From: Siphonodentalium dalli
Lineage: Eukaryota > Mollusca > Scaphopoda > Gadilida > Siphonodentaliidae
Direction of reading: 5' to 3'
NCBI GenBank assembly: GCA_032622095.1
Contig: CP136062.1
Span: forward strand, 195,307,887 to 195,371,886
DNA: 64,000 nucleotides
Part shown: piece by piece, positions 45,736-57,266 of the stretch
How positions within the stretch are numbered: position 1 is the first letter of the stretch
Layout of the letters: each line of letters starts with the position of its first letter
The notes under the pieces: generated by a model
What the model was told of the DNA's origin: nothing
The model's input: the letters and a program-made list of their open reading frames with translations, nothing else
Database searches by the model: none
Program-made: the position numbers and the translations under genes

Positions 45736-46460
45736 ACAGTTAAACGGGTTTTTAATTGGGATGCATTGATTATGTAAACTTTTCTAGAAGCGGAAATGTA
45801 TGTGTTCAGAGCAGTCTCGCGAATATGCCCAATCAGCATTTATTTTGATACCCTTAACATCAGACAATTCAAAATCCACTGTTATAGAACAGTATGATGT
45901 ATATTCATAGAGTACTGTGTAAAATATGTAGATCCTATTGCCCGTGTCTGAAAATAGTGGTGATAGCTGCCTCCGATCAAGTGATGAAACACGAATATTT
46001 CGCTTCTATTACAAGCATTTCGACATACCTACATGATTTATTATCACGGGGAGTGTTGAAAATTCCGGAAATGTAACCAGAGTATGTATACCGAAATGGT
46101 ACATGCGCTTCGGTTTTTGCGTTACATTCAACAATTAACCATCATGCCAAATGAAACTACCAAGAAATATGTGATGAAACATTACGTCACGTGCTGCGTG
46201 CCCGAAATTAATATTTTTGGCCCGACTGTTGGATGTATTCTTCACAGAAAACCCGAACTTTTAAAGACGTACGTAAATCATTGGGTTTGACTTGCGTTGC
46301 AGTGACCGATAAATCATTCAGATGGATCTCTTTAATGATTTGTGTACCTTAAATTTAAGGATATTTAACAACAGACTTGTATAGTACGTATCATTGCGTA
46401 TTTTCACTCCTGTGTGGTTATTATACAATATGTTACTTAAATTTCGGCGTGTCATGCATT
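45736..46460. other. No gene recognised
   Basis: No exon or repeat was recognised. Confidence 0.3.
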
Positions 46461-46970
46461 AGAGTTGCGGCCATTTTGACAGCCATTTCAATGCCGCGAT
46501 TGTATTAATTTTTGTCCATGTCACTAGAGCTATTCACTCCCTTACTATAATTTCACTAAAAATGGTATAACTGCGTTATTCCTATGCCACATTATCGTAT
46601 GTCTTATTTCGAGATCTGATGTAATGTAGCTAGCCAACCATGTTGGACGCCATCTTGGATAACAAAGTTTCCCCAAAGCGGATGTTAGATACTGGTATGC
46701 TGTGCACTAAGACTATCAGGACTGCGTCTTTTGACACCAAAACCGCTTTAATTCTTACCAAATTATTTCAGGTTAACCCATCATTTCGCATAGCACGCTC
46801 ATGTACGTACTACAATATACATTTATGTTTGTATTTGTAAATCTCATATCACACAAGGCATAAACTCCTTTTATTCGATACTTTTATCTTTAAAGGTAGT
46901 CAATCCGATTATAACCAATAGAATTGAGCTGTGTTATGTAAACAGAAGCAAAACTTCTGTAACACGAGCA
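46461..46970. repeat. Two blocks of the roughly 170-bp GCCATTTTGG repeat
   Basis: Blocks at 46466 (GCGGCCATTTTGACAGCCAT) and 46635 (GTTGGACGCCATCTTGGA) are 169 bp apart, matching the array at 63294-63830. A single terminus of the AGGTACTCAATCCGA family (AAAGGTAGTCAATCCGA) lies near 46895. Confidence 0.6.
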
Positions 46971-47370
46971 GGCTACGTTCATACACTGGCAAGTTTGCAC
47001 GGTTTTGTTTGCAGGCATTTTGTCGTAAAAAACGACATGGTGCCATAATATGAGCGGAAACAATCACATAAAGTGCATCTGTGCCACAGCCAACTACGTG
47101 CGAAATTAAATCTCTGTAGTTCCACTAGTAACGATGATACCGGAATTTGCCTGTAAATATCATGCAATTATCTCGCTCGAATAAATAATGCAGGTATTTG
47201 CAGGCAAATTCCAGTAGCACTGTTACAAGTGGAACTACATAAATGTTACTTCTCATGTGTTTCGCTTTGATAAAGATTCATGTTATGTGCACGTTTCCGT
47301 TCATATTCTGGCACCATGTGGTTTTCTATGACGAAATGCCCGCAAAACTTGCCAGCGTATGAACGTACCC
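46971..47370. mobile_element. 400-bp MITE, GGGTACGTTCATAC family
   Basis: Termini GGCTACGTTCATACACTGGC and, inverted, GGGTACGTTCATACGCTGGC bound a symmetric element with an internal hairpin around GGCAAATTCC. TTA follows at 47371-47373. A second terminus, GGGTACGTTCATACGCTGGC, starts at 47374 head to head, so another truncated copy abuts it. Confidence 0.75.
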
Positions 47371-47784
47371 TTAGGGTACGTTCATACGCTGGCAATATTG
47401 CACCGCAAAAATGCCGGGGACATGTCTCTATTCCGAATGTTCGCTATTCCGAAGGTTCTCTATTCCGAAGGTTCGCTATTCCGAAGGTTTCTGTTATTTT
47501 AAAGGTTAATTCTATAGTCTAAAGTATATATTGAGAGGGTTCTTTATCACGAAGATTCTTTTTATGAAGGAAAAAACTTAAAACATTAAAACAATAAATG
47601 TCATTGTTTTTTCGCGGGTTTCCCGGGGGGGGGGGGGGGTGTTGTAAAAAAAATTGCAGGAAGGTATGCCGGGTGGTGGGTGGCCCGAGGGGCAAAAAAC
47701 GCGTTTTTTACAACCTCATGCAAATTTTGTACTAAAGACCTTTTGTGCCCTTATTTAACATTTGTAACAGTTTAAAACATATTA
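47371..47784. other. Truncated MITE end, TTCCGAA repeats and G-run
   Basis: After the abutting MITE terminus, TATTCCGAAGGTTCTC-like units repeat about four times (47430-47490). CGGGTTTCCC followed by a long G-run and GCAGGAAGGTATGCCG lies at 47615-47680. It has an inverted partner at about 60150-60215. Host A at 47784 borders the Helitron array. Confidence 0.6.
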
Positions 47785-48553
47785 TCTATTATATATTTTG
47801 AAAGATCTGTGTGTGTGTGTGTGTGTGTGTATCTGTCTGTCAGTAATCGATGGACTCAAATACGGCTGAGCCAATTTCGATGAAACTTGGTATGTGGGGG
47901 TATTTTCGGGTCAGGACTAACATAGGCCTATTAATTTGTCCGTGCGAGGTCAACTTTTCACGTGCCGAGGTCAAATCTGTTTTACGCCGTTTTGCGCTAA
48001 TATATTTCAGTTCGGTGCTTACAAATCGATTCGAAACAGCGCGAATAATAACATGCCAGTCATAATAATGACACTATGAGAATCTTTCGTGTTTCCTCTT
48101 TCCAACGATATATAATATGTATGTATCCGTTTTAGTTATCTGCCTCAATTATTAAGAAGAAGTGGTACGATCTTCTATCAGGGTAAAAACAATGCGTAAC
48201 TTCTATGACGTCGTTAGAGGTCATAAAGTTAGATCACGTTAACTCATAACCGGCCGATGCATTTGACTGTTTCAGACGTCTTGGCGATATCTCGGGCACC
48301 GATGGTAATTTATCTTTACGTTGAAACTTGATAATTAATGAGCGTGTGTATATGAGGCGCGTTTATATACTTCAGTGGAAATCAAATCGGGTTAAACTGG
48401 CGGATTTTTACGGACGAAATTTGATGCATAGGGTATCTCGGTATCCGCTGGGCCGATTTCCCGGTATCCGCTGGGCCGATTTCCACCATTTTTGGGGTGT
48501 TGGTGTTTGACAATTCAAGGTCAAAGCCCGGACGAAGTCGGGTCACCTTCTAG
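47785..48553 (+). mobile_element. Helitron unit 1 (short type, 769 bp)
   Basis: Carries the GACTCAAATACGGCTGAGCC variant after the TG tract. It lacks the segment of about 150 bp found in long units between GTGTTTGAC and AATTCAAGGTCAAAG. Confidence 0.85.
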
Positions 48554-49475
48554 TCTATTATATATTTTGGAAGATCTGTGTGTGTGTGTGTGTGTGTCTG
48601 TCTGTCAGTAATCGATGGACTCGAAAATAGCCCAGCCGATTTCGATGAAACTTGGTATGTGGGGGTATTTTCGGCCGGGGACGAACATAGGCATATTAAT
48701 TTGTCCGTGCGAGGTCAACTTTTCACGTGCCGAGGTCAAATCTGTTTTTACGCCGTTTTGCGCTAATATATTTCAGTTCGGTGCTTACAAATCGATTCGA
48801 AACAGCGCGAATAATAACATGCCAGTCATAATAATGACACTATGAGAATCTTTCGTGTTTCCTCTTTCCAACGATATATAATATGTATGTATCCGTTTTA
48901 GTTATCTGCCTCAATTATTAAGAAGAAGTGGTACGATCTTCTATCAGGGTAAAAACAATGCGTACCTTCTATGACGTCGTTAGAGGTCATAAAGTTAGAT
49001 CACGTTAACTCTTAACAGGCCGATGCATTTGACTGTTTCAGACGTCTTGGCGATATCTCGGGCACCGATGGTAATTTATCTTTACGTTGAAACTTGATAA
49101 TTAATGAGGGTGTGTATATGAGGCGCGTTTATATACTTCAGTGGAAATCAAATCGGTTAAACTGGCGGATTTTTACGGACGAAATTTGATGCATAGGGTA
49201 TCTCGGTATCCGCTGGGCCGATTTCCCGGTATCCGCTGGACGATTTCCACCATATTTGGGGTGTTGGTGTTTGACCCCACCTTACCTTGGCCTTCAAAAT
49301 GGTCAATTCAAGGTCAAATCGGGTAAAACCGGATGGATTTCGACGGGTACTTTTGTCGGGTACTTTTGTTCGGGCACTGTGTTTTGGACGGGTCAAATCG
49401 TGACCCCACTTGACCTTGGCCTTCAAAATAGACAATTCAAGGTCAAAGCCCGGACGAAGTCGGGTCACCTTCTAG
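48554..49475 (+). mobile_element. Helitron unit 2 (long type, 922 bp)
   Basis: Carries GACTCGAAAATAGCCCAGCC and the extra segment with AAAACCGGATGGATTTCGAC and GTACTTTTGTCGGGTACTTT. Confidence 0.85.
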
Positions 49476-50249
49476 TCTATTATATATTTTGAAAGATCTG
49501 TGTGTGTGTGTGTGTGTGTGTGTGTATCTGTCTGTCAGTAATCGATGGACTCAAATACGGCTGAGCCAATTTCGATGAAACTTGGTATGTGGGGGTATTT
49601 TCGGGTCAGGACTAACATAGGCCTATTAATTTGTCCGTGCGAGGTCAACTTTTCACGTGCCGAGGTCAAATCTGTTTTTACGCCGTTTTGCGCTAATATA
49701 TTTCAGTTCGGTGCTTACAAATCGATTCGAAACAGCGCGAATAATAACATGCCAGTCATAATAATGACACTATGAGAATCTTTCGTGTTTCCTCTTTCCA
49801 ACGATATATAATATGTATGTATCCGTTTTAGTTATCTGCCTCAATTATTAAGAAGAAGTGGTACGATCTTCTATCAGGGTAAAAACAATGCGTAACTTCT
49901 ATGACGTCGTTAGAGGTCATAAAGTTAGATCACGTTAACTCATAACCGGCCGATGCATTTGACTGTTTCAGACGTCTTGGCGATATCTCGGGCACCGATG
50001 GTAATTTATCTTTACGTTGAAACTTGATAATTAATGAGCGTGTGTATATGAGGCGCGTTTATATACTTCAGTGGAAATCAAATCGGGTTAAACTGGCGGA
50101 TTTTTACGGACGAAATTTGATGCATAGGGTATCTCGGTATCCGCTGGGCCGATTTCCCGGTATCCGCTGGGCCGATTTCCACCATTTTTGGGGTGTTGGT
50201 GTTTGACAATTCAAGGTCAAAGCCCGGACGAAGTCGGGTCACCTTCTAG
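49476..50249 (+). mobile_element. Helitron unit 3 (short type, 774 bp)
   Basis: Nearly identical to unit 1; the TG tract length differs. Confidence 0.85.
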
Positions 50250-51169
50250 TCTATTATATATTTTGGAAGATCTGTGTGTGTGTGTGTGTGTCTGTCTGTC
50301 AGTAATCGATGGACTCGAAAATAGCCCAGCCGATTTCGATGAAACTTGGTATGTGGGGGTATTTTCGGCCGGGGACGAACATAGGCATATTAATTTGTCC
50401 GTGCGAGGTCAACTTTTCACGTGCCGAGGTCAAATCTGTTTTTACGCCGTTTTGCGCTAATATATTTCAGTTCGGTGCTTACAAATCGATTCGAAACAGC
50501 GCGAATAATAACATGCCAGTCATAATAATGACACTATGAGAATCTTTCGTGTTTCCTCTTTCCAACGATATATAATATGTATGTATCCGTTTTAGTTATC
50601 TGCCTCAATTATTAAGAAGAAGTGGTACGATCTTCTATCAGGGTAAAAACAATGCGTACCTTCTATGACGTCGTTAGAGGTCATAAAGTTAGATCACGTT
50701 AACTCTTAACAGGCCGATGCATTTGACTGTTTCAGACGTCTTGGCGATATCTCGGGCACCGATGGTAATTTATCTTTACGTTGAAACTTGATAATTAATG
50801 AGCGTGTGTATATGAGGCGCGTTTATATACTTCAGTGGAAATCAAATCGGTTAAACTGGCGGATTTTTACGGACGAAATTTGATGCATAGGGTATCTCGG
50901 TATCCGCTGGGCCGATTTCCCGGTATCCGCTGGACGATTTCCACCATATTTGGGGTGTTGGTGTTTGACCCCACCTTACCTTGACCTTCAAAATGGTCAA
51001 TTCAAGGTCAAATCGGGTAAAACCGGATGGATTTCGACGGGTACTTTTGTCGGGTACTTTTGTTCGGGCACTGTGTTTTGGACGGGTCAAATCGTGACCC
51101 CACTTGACCTTGGCCTTCAAAATAGACAATTCAAGGTCAAAGCCCGGACGAAGTCGGGTCACCTTCTAG
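50250..51169 (+). mobile_element. Helitron unit 4 (long type, 920 bp)
   Basis: Nearly identical to unit 2. Confidence 0.85.
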
Positions 51170-51190
51170 TCTATTATATATTTTGAAAGA

Positions 51191-51229
<39 letters not shown>

Positions 51230-51951
51230 CTGTCTGTCAGTAATCGATGGACTCAAATACGGCTGAGCCAATTTCGATGAAACTTGGTATGTGGGGGTAT
51301 TTTCGGGTCAGGACTAACATAGGCCTATTAATTTGTCCGTGCGACGTCAACTTTTCACGTGCCGAGGTCAAATCTGTTTTTACGCCGTTTTGCGCTAATA
51401 TATTTCAGTTCGGTGCTTACAAATCGATTCGAAACAGCGCGAATAATAACATGCCAGTCATAATAATGACACTATGAGAATCTTTCGTGTTTCCTCTTTC
51501 CAACGATATATAATATGTATGTATCCGTTTTAGTTATCTGCCTCAATTATTAAGAAGAAGTGGTACGATCTTCTATCAGGGTAAAAACAATGCGTAACTT
51601 CTATGACGTCGTTAGAGGTCATAAAGTTAGATCACGTTAACTCATAACCGGCCGATGCATTTGACTGTTTCAGACGTCTTGGCGATATCTCGGGCACCGA
51701 TGGTAATTTATCTTTACGTTGAAACTTGATAATTAATGAGCGTGTGTATATGAGGCGCGTTTATATACTTCAGTGGAAATCAAATCGGGTTAAACTGGCG
51801 GATTTTTACGGACGAAATTTGATGCATAGGGTATCTCGGTATCCGCTGGGCCGATTTCCCGGTATCCGCTGGGCCGATTTCCACCATTTTTGGGGTGTTG
51901 GTGTTTGACAATTCAAGGTCAAAGCCCGGACGAAGTCGGGTCACCTTCTAG
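51170..51951 (+). mobile_element. Helitron unit 5 (short type, 782 bp)
   Basis: As unit 1, with a longer TG tract. It shares with unit 7 the substitution GTGCGACGTCAAC for GTGCGAGGTCAAC. Confidence 0.85.
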
Positions 51952-52871
51952 TCTATTATATATTTTGGAAGATCTGTGTGTGTGTGTGTGTGTCTGTCTG
52001 TCAGTAATCGATGGACTCGAAAATAGCCCAGCCGATTTCGATGAAACTTGGTATGTGGGGGTATTTTCGGCCGGGGACGAACATAGGCATATTAATTTGT
52101 CCGTGCGAGGTCAACTTTTCACGTGCCGAGGTCAAATCTGTTTTTACGCCGTTTTGCGCTAATATATTTCAGTTCGGTGCTTACAAATCGATTCGAAACA
52201 GCGCGAATAATAACATGCCAGTCATAATAATGACACTATGAGAATCTTTCGTGTTTCCTCTTTCCAACGATATATAATATGTATGTATCCGTTTTAGTTA
52301 TCTGCCTCAATTATTAAGAAGAAGTGGTACGATCTTCTATCAGGGTAAAAACAATGCGTACCTTCTATGACGTCGTTAGAGGTCATAAAGTTAGATCACG
52401 TTAACTCTTAACAGGCCGATGCATTTGACTGTTTCAGACGTCTTGGCGATATCTCGGGCACCGATGGTAATTTATCTTTACGTTGAAACTTGATAATTAA
52501 TGAGCGTGTGTATATGAGGCGCGTTTATATACTTCAGTGGAAATCAAATCGGTTAAACTGGCGGATTTTTACGGACGAAATTTGATGCATAGGGTATCTC
52601 GGTATCCGCTGGGCCGATTTCCCGGTATCCGCTGGACGATTTCCACCATATTTGGGGTGTTGGTGTTTGACCCCACCTTACCTTGACCTTCAAAATGGTC
52701 AATTCAAGGTCAAATCGGGTAAAACCGGATGGATTTCGACGGGTACTTTTGTCGGGTACTTTTGTTCGGGCACTGTGTTTTGGACGGGTCAAATCGTGAC
52801 CCCACTTGACCTTGGCCTTCAAAATAGACAATTCAAGGTCAAAGCCCGGACGAAGTCGGGTCACCTTCTAG
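51952..52871 (+). mobile_element. Helitron unit 6 (long type, 920 bp)
   Basis: Nearly identical to units 2 and 4. Confidence 0.85.
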
Positions 52872-52892
52872 TCTATTATATATTTTGAAAGA

Positions 52893-52927
<35 letters not shown>

Positions 52928-53649
52928 CTGTCTGTCAGTAATCGATGGACTCAAATACGGCTGAGCCAATTTCGATGAAACTTGGTATGTGGGGGTATTT
53001 TCGGGTCAGGACTAACATAGGCCTATTAATTTGTCCGTGCGACGTCAACTTTTCACGTGCCGAGGTCAAATCTGTTTTTACGCCGTTTTGCGCTAATATA
53101 TTTCAGTTCGGTGCTTACAAATCGATTCGAAACAGCGCGAATAATAACATGCCAGTCATAATAATGACACTATGAGAATCTTTCGTGTTTCCTCTTTCCA
53201 ACGATATATAATATGTATGTATCCGTTTTAGTTATCTGCCTCAATTATTAAGAAGAAGTGGTACGATCTTCTATCAGGGTAAAAACAATGCGTAACTTCT
53301 ATGACGTCGTTAGAGGTCATAAAGTTAGATCACGTTAACTCATAACCGGCCGATGCATTTGACTGTTTCAGACGTCTTGGCGATATCTCGGGCACCGATG
53401 GTAATTTATCTTTACGTTGAAACTTGATAATTAATGAGCGTGTGTATATGAGGCGCGTTTATATACTTCAGTGGAAATCAAATCGGGTTAAACTGGCGGA
53501 TTTTTACGGACGAAATTTGATGCATAGGGTATCTCGGTATCCGCTGGGCCGATTTCCCGGTATCCGCTGGGCCGATTTCCACCATTTTTGGGGTGTTGGT
53601 GTTTGACAATTCAAGGTCAAAGCCCGGACGAAGTCGGGTCACCTTCTAG
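52872..53649 (+). mobile_element. Helitron unit 7 (short type, 778 bp)
   Basis: As unit 5, including the GACGTCAAC substitution, so units 5-6 and 7-8 are likely sister dimers. Confidence 0.85.
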
Positions 53650-54571
53650 TCTATTATATATTTTGGAAGATCTGTGTGTGTGTGTGTGTGTCTGTCTGTC
53701 AGTAATCGATGGACTCGAAAATAGCCCAGCCGATTTCGATGAAACTTGGTATGTGGGGGTATTTTCGGCCGGGGACGAACATAGGCATATTAATTTGTCC
53801 GTGCGAGGTCAACTTTTCACGTGCCGAGGTCAAATCTGTTTTTTACGCCGTTTTGCGCTAATATATTTCAGTTCGGTGCTTACAAATCGATTCGAAACAG
53901 CGCGAATAATAACATGCCAGTCATAATAATGACACTATGAGAATCTTTCGTGTTTCCTCTTTCCAACGATATATAATATGTATGTATCCGTTTTAGTTAT
54001 CTGCCTCAATTATTAAGAAGAAGTGGTACGATCTTCTATCAGGGTAAAAACAATGCGTACCTTCTATGACGTCGTTAGAGGTCATAAAGTTAGATCACGT
54101 TAACTCTTAACAGGCCGATGCATTTGACTGTTTCAGACGTCTTGGCGATATCTCGGGCACCGATGGTAATTTATCTTTACGTTGAAACTTGATAATTAAT
54201 GAGCGTGTGTATATGAGGCGCGTTTATATACTTCAGTGGAAATCAAATCGGGTTAAACTGGCGGATTTTTACGGACGAAATTTGATGCATAGGGTATCTC
54301 GGTATCCGCTGGGCCGATTTCCCGGTATCCGCTGGACGATTTCCACCATATTTGGGGTGTTGGTGTTTGACCCCACCTTACCTTGACCTTCAAAATGGTC
54401 AATTCAAGGTCAAATCGGGTAAAACCGGATGGATTTCGACGGGTACTTTTGTCGGGTACATTTGTTCGGGCACTGTGTTTTGGACGGGTCAAATCGTGAC
54501 CCCACTTGACCTTGGCCTTCAAAATAGACAATTCAAGGTCAAAGCCCGGACGAAGTCGGGTCACCTTCTAG
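53650..54571 (+). mobile_element. Helitron unit 8 (long type, 922 bp)
   Basis: As unit 6, with one extra T in a T-run (53840 region) and GTACATTTGTTCGG in place of GTACTTTTGTTCGG. Confidence 0.85.
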
Positions 54572-55366
54572 TCTATTATATATTTTTGAAAGATCTGTGT
54601 GTGTATCTGTCTGTGTGTGTGTGTGTAATCGATGAACTCGAAAACGGCCGACCCGATTTCGATGAAACTTGGTATGTGGGGGTATTTTCGGGTCAGGAGT
54701 AACATAGGCCTATTGATTTTCAGATCCGAAGTCAACTTTTCACGTGCCGAGGTCAAATCTGTTTTTACGCTGTGTTACGGGACTTTCATTTGAGTTCGGT
54801 GCTTACAAATCGATTCGAAACAGCGCGAATAATAAAATGCCAGTCATAATAATGACACTGTGAGAATCTTTCGTGTTTCCTCTTTCCAACGATATATAAT
54901 GCATATGTATCCGTTTTAGTTATCTGCCTCAATTATTAAGAAGAAGTGGTACGATCTTCTATCAGGGTAAAAACAATGCGTAACTTCTATGACGTCGTTA
55001 GAGGTCATAAAGTTAGATCACGTTAACGCTTAACCGGCCGATGCATTTGACTGTTTTAGACGTCTTGGCGATATCTCGGGCACGGATGGTAATTTATCTT
55101 TAGGTTGAAACTTGATAATTAATGAGTGTGTGTATATGAGGCGCATTTATATACTTGAGTGGAAATCAAATCTGGCTAAACTGGCGGATTTTTACGGACG
55201 AAATTTGATGCATAGGGTATCTCGGTATCCGCTAGGCTGATTTCCCGGTATCCAATGGGCCGATTTCCACCATTTTTCGGGTGTTGGTGTTGGACCACAC
55301 CTGGCCTTGACCTTCAAAATGGTCCATTCAAGGTCAAAGCCCGGACGAAGTCGGGTCACCTTCTAG
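54572..55366 (+). mobile_element. Helitron unit 9 (diverged, 795 bp)
   Basis: Starts with one extra T in the T-run. It has GAAAACGGCCGACCC and TGTGTTACGGGACTTTCATT, shared with unit 12 but not with units 1-8. Confidence 0.8.
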
Positions 55367-56095
55367 TCTATTATATATTTTGAAAGATCTGTGTGTGTAT
55401 CTGTCTGTGTGTGTGTGTCTAATCGATGGACTCGAAAATGGCCCAGCCGATTTCGATGAAACTTGGTATGTGGGGGTATTTTCGGCCGGGGACGAACATA
55501 GGCATATTAATTTGTCCGTGCGACGTGACCTTGACCTTGAAATCGGGTCATTTCAAGGTCAAACGCCCGAATATCACGGGATTTCGACGAAACTTGGTAT
55601 GTGGGGGTACTTTCTTATGGCGAGTCTCATAAGCATCTGTGTGTGTATCTGTCTGTGTGTGTGTCTAATCGATGGACTCGAAAATGGCCCAGCCGATTTC
55701 GATGAAACTTGGTATGTGGGGGTATTTTCGGCCGGGGACGAACATAGGCATATTAATTTGCCCGTGCGACGTGACCTTGACCTTGAAATCGGGTAACTTC
55801 AAGGTCAAATCGCCAATTTTGATGGGATTTCGACGAAATTTGATACGTGGGGTTACTTTTGTCCACTGATTGTTTTGGACGGGTACAATCGTGACCCCGA
55901 CCAGACCTTGACCTTCAAAATTATCAATTCAAGGTCAAATAGGGTAAAACCGGATGGATTTCGACGGGCACGTTTGTCGGGTACTTTTGTCCGGGCAGTG
56001 TTTTTGGACTGGTCAAATCGTGACCCCACTTGACCTTGACCTTCAAAATGGCCAATTCAAGGTCAAAGTCCGGACGAAGTCGGGTCACCTTCTAG
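55367..56095 (+). mobile_element. Helitron unit 10 (rearranged, 729 bp)
   Basis: The core with GACGTCGTTAGAGG is missing. Instead the start region (GATGGACTCGAAAATGGCCC) is repeated at 55427 and 55673, and protein-like GACCTTGACCTTGAAATCGG repeats follow. The ends are intact. Confidence 0.8.
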
Positions 56096-57266
56096 TCTAT
56101 TATATATTTTGAAAGATATGTGTGTGTGTGTGTATCTGTCTGTGTGTGTGTGTGTGTAATCGATGAACTCAAAAACGACCGACCCGATTTCGATGAAACT
56201 TGGTACGTGGGGGTATTTTCGGCCGGGGGTTAACATAGGCCTATTGATTTGCCCGTGCGACGTGACCTTGACCTTCAAAACTCATATCTCGGGATCCGCA
56301 GTGCTATCACGCCGGATTTAGCACTGCGATGCAGGGAGGATAACTCTATATTCATACGTCGACGAACGTTAGCAATTTGCAGGCATGCAATTACGCATCG
56401 TGTATTTTTCCCAAAAATTATAACATTTACAATATATATTGTCAATTTGCAGGCTATTAAAAATCGTGCATCTATCCCAAAATATATCATTTATTACAAT
56501 TTCTGATATATAAATTTTGTTACAGCTAATATTCTTAGGTCTATTGTCGATAGATTTATTTTTTGTATATTCACACCACGCATAGGCTCAAGCTGTTTAC
56601 ATTTACCCCGCGGGTCTGGAATCTCATCCAAGAATCCATTTAGCTGAAATGATACTTCGTTGTTGCGAAATGGAATCTACCGGTGGCCCCAATCCGTCAA
56701 TGTCAACAACATCGAAATTGTTCAACTTTGACTGCGAGAAAATAATTAGTTAAAATTTACCACACAATGCTAATTTATCTTTACGTTGAAGCTTGATAAT
56801 TAATGAGCGTGTGTATATGAGGCGCGTTTACATACTTTAGTGGAAATCAAATCGGGTAAAACTGGCGGATTTTTACGGACGAAATTTGATACATAGGGTA
56901 TCTCGGTATCCGCTGGGCCGATTTCCCGGTATCCGCTTGCCCAATTTCCACCATTTTTGGGGTGTTGGTGTTGGAAAATTGCCAGACGGATTTTGACAAA
57001 ATTTGATACTTAGTGGACCATAGTGGTAATTGTTTCCAGGGAGTGTTTTGGACGGGTCAAATCGTGACCCCACCTGACCTTGACCTTCAAAATGGTCAAT
57101 TCAATGTCAAATCGGGTAAAACCGGATGGATTTCGACGGGTACTTTTGTCGGGTACTTTTGTTCGGGTAGTGTTTTGGACAGGTCAAATCGTGACCCCAC
57201 TTGACCTTGGCCTTCAAAATATACAATTCAAGGTCAAAGCCCGGACGAAGTCGGGTCACCTTCTAG
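56096..57266 (+). mobile_element. Helitron unit 11 with foreign insert (1171 bp)
   Basis: Between about 56285 and 56758 the unit contains roughly 470 bp of AT-rich DNA with no relation to other units, replacing the normal core. The 3' part and both termini are normal. Helitrons are known to capture flanking or host DNA, so capture is a reasonable reading. Confidence 0.8.

Noticed and set aside
47850-53926. Repeated 60-112-codon frames in the array (for example starting MDSNTAEPISMKLGMWG)
   Set aside because: They recur because the Helitron units recur, lack conservation of reading beyond the DNA repeat, break in diverged units, and have no domain.
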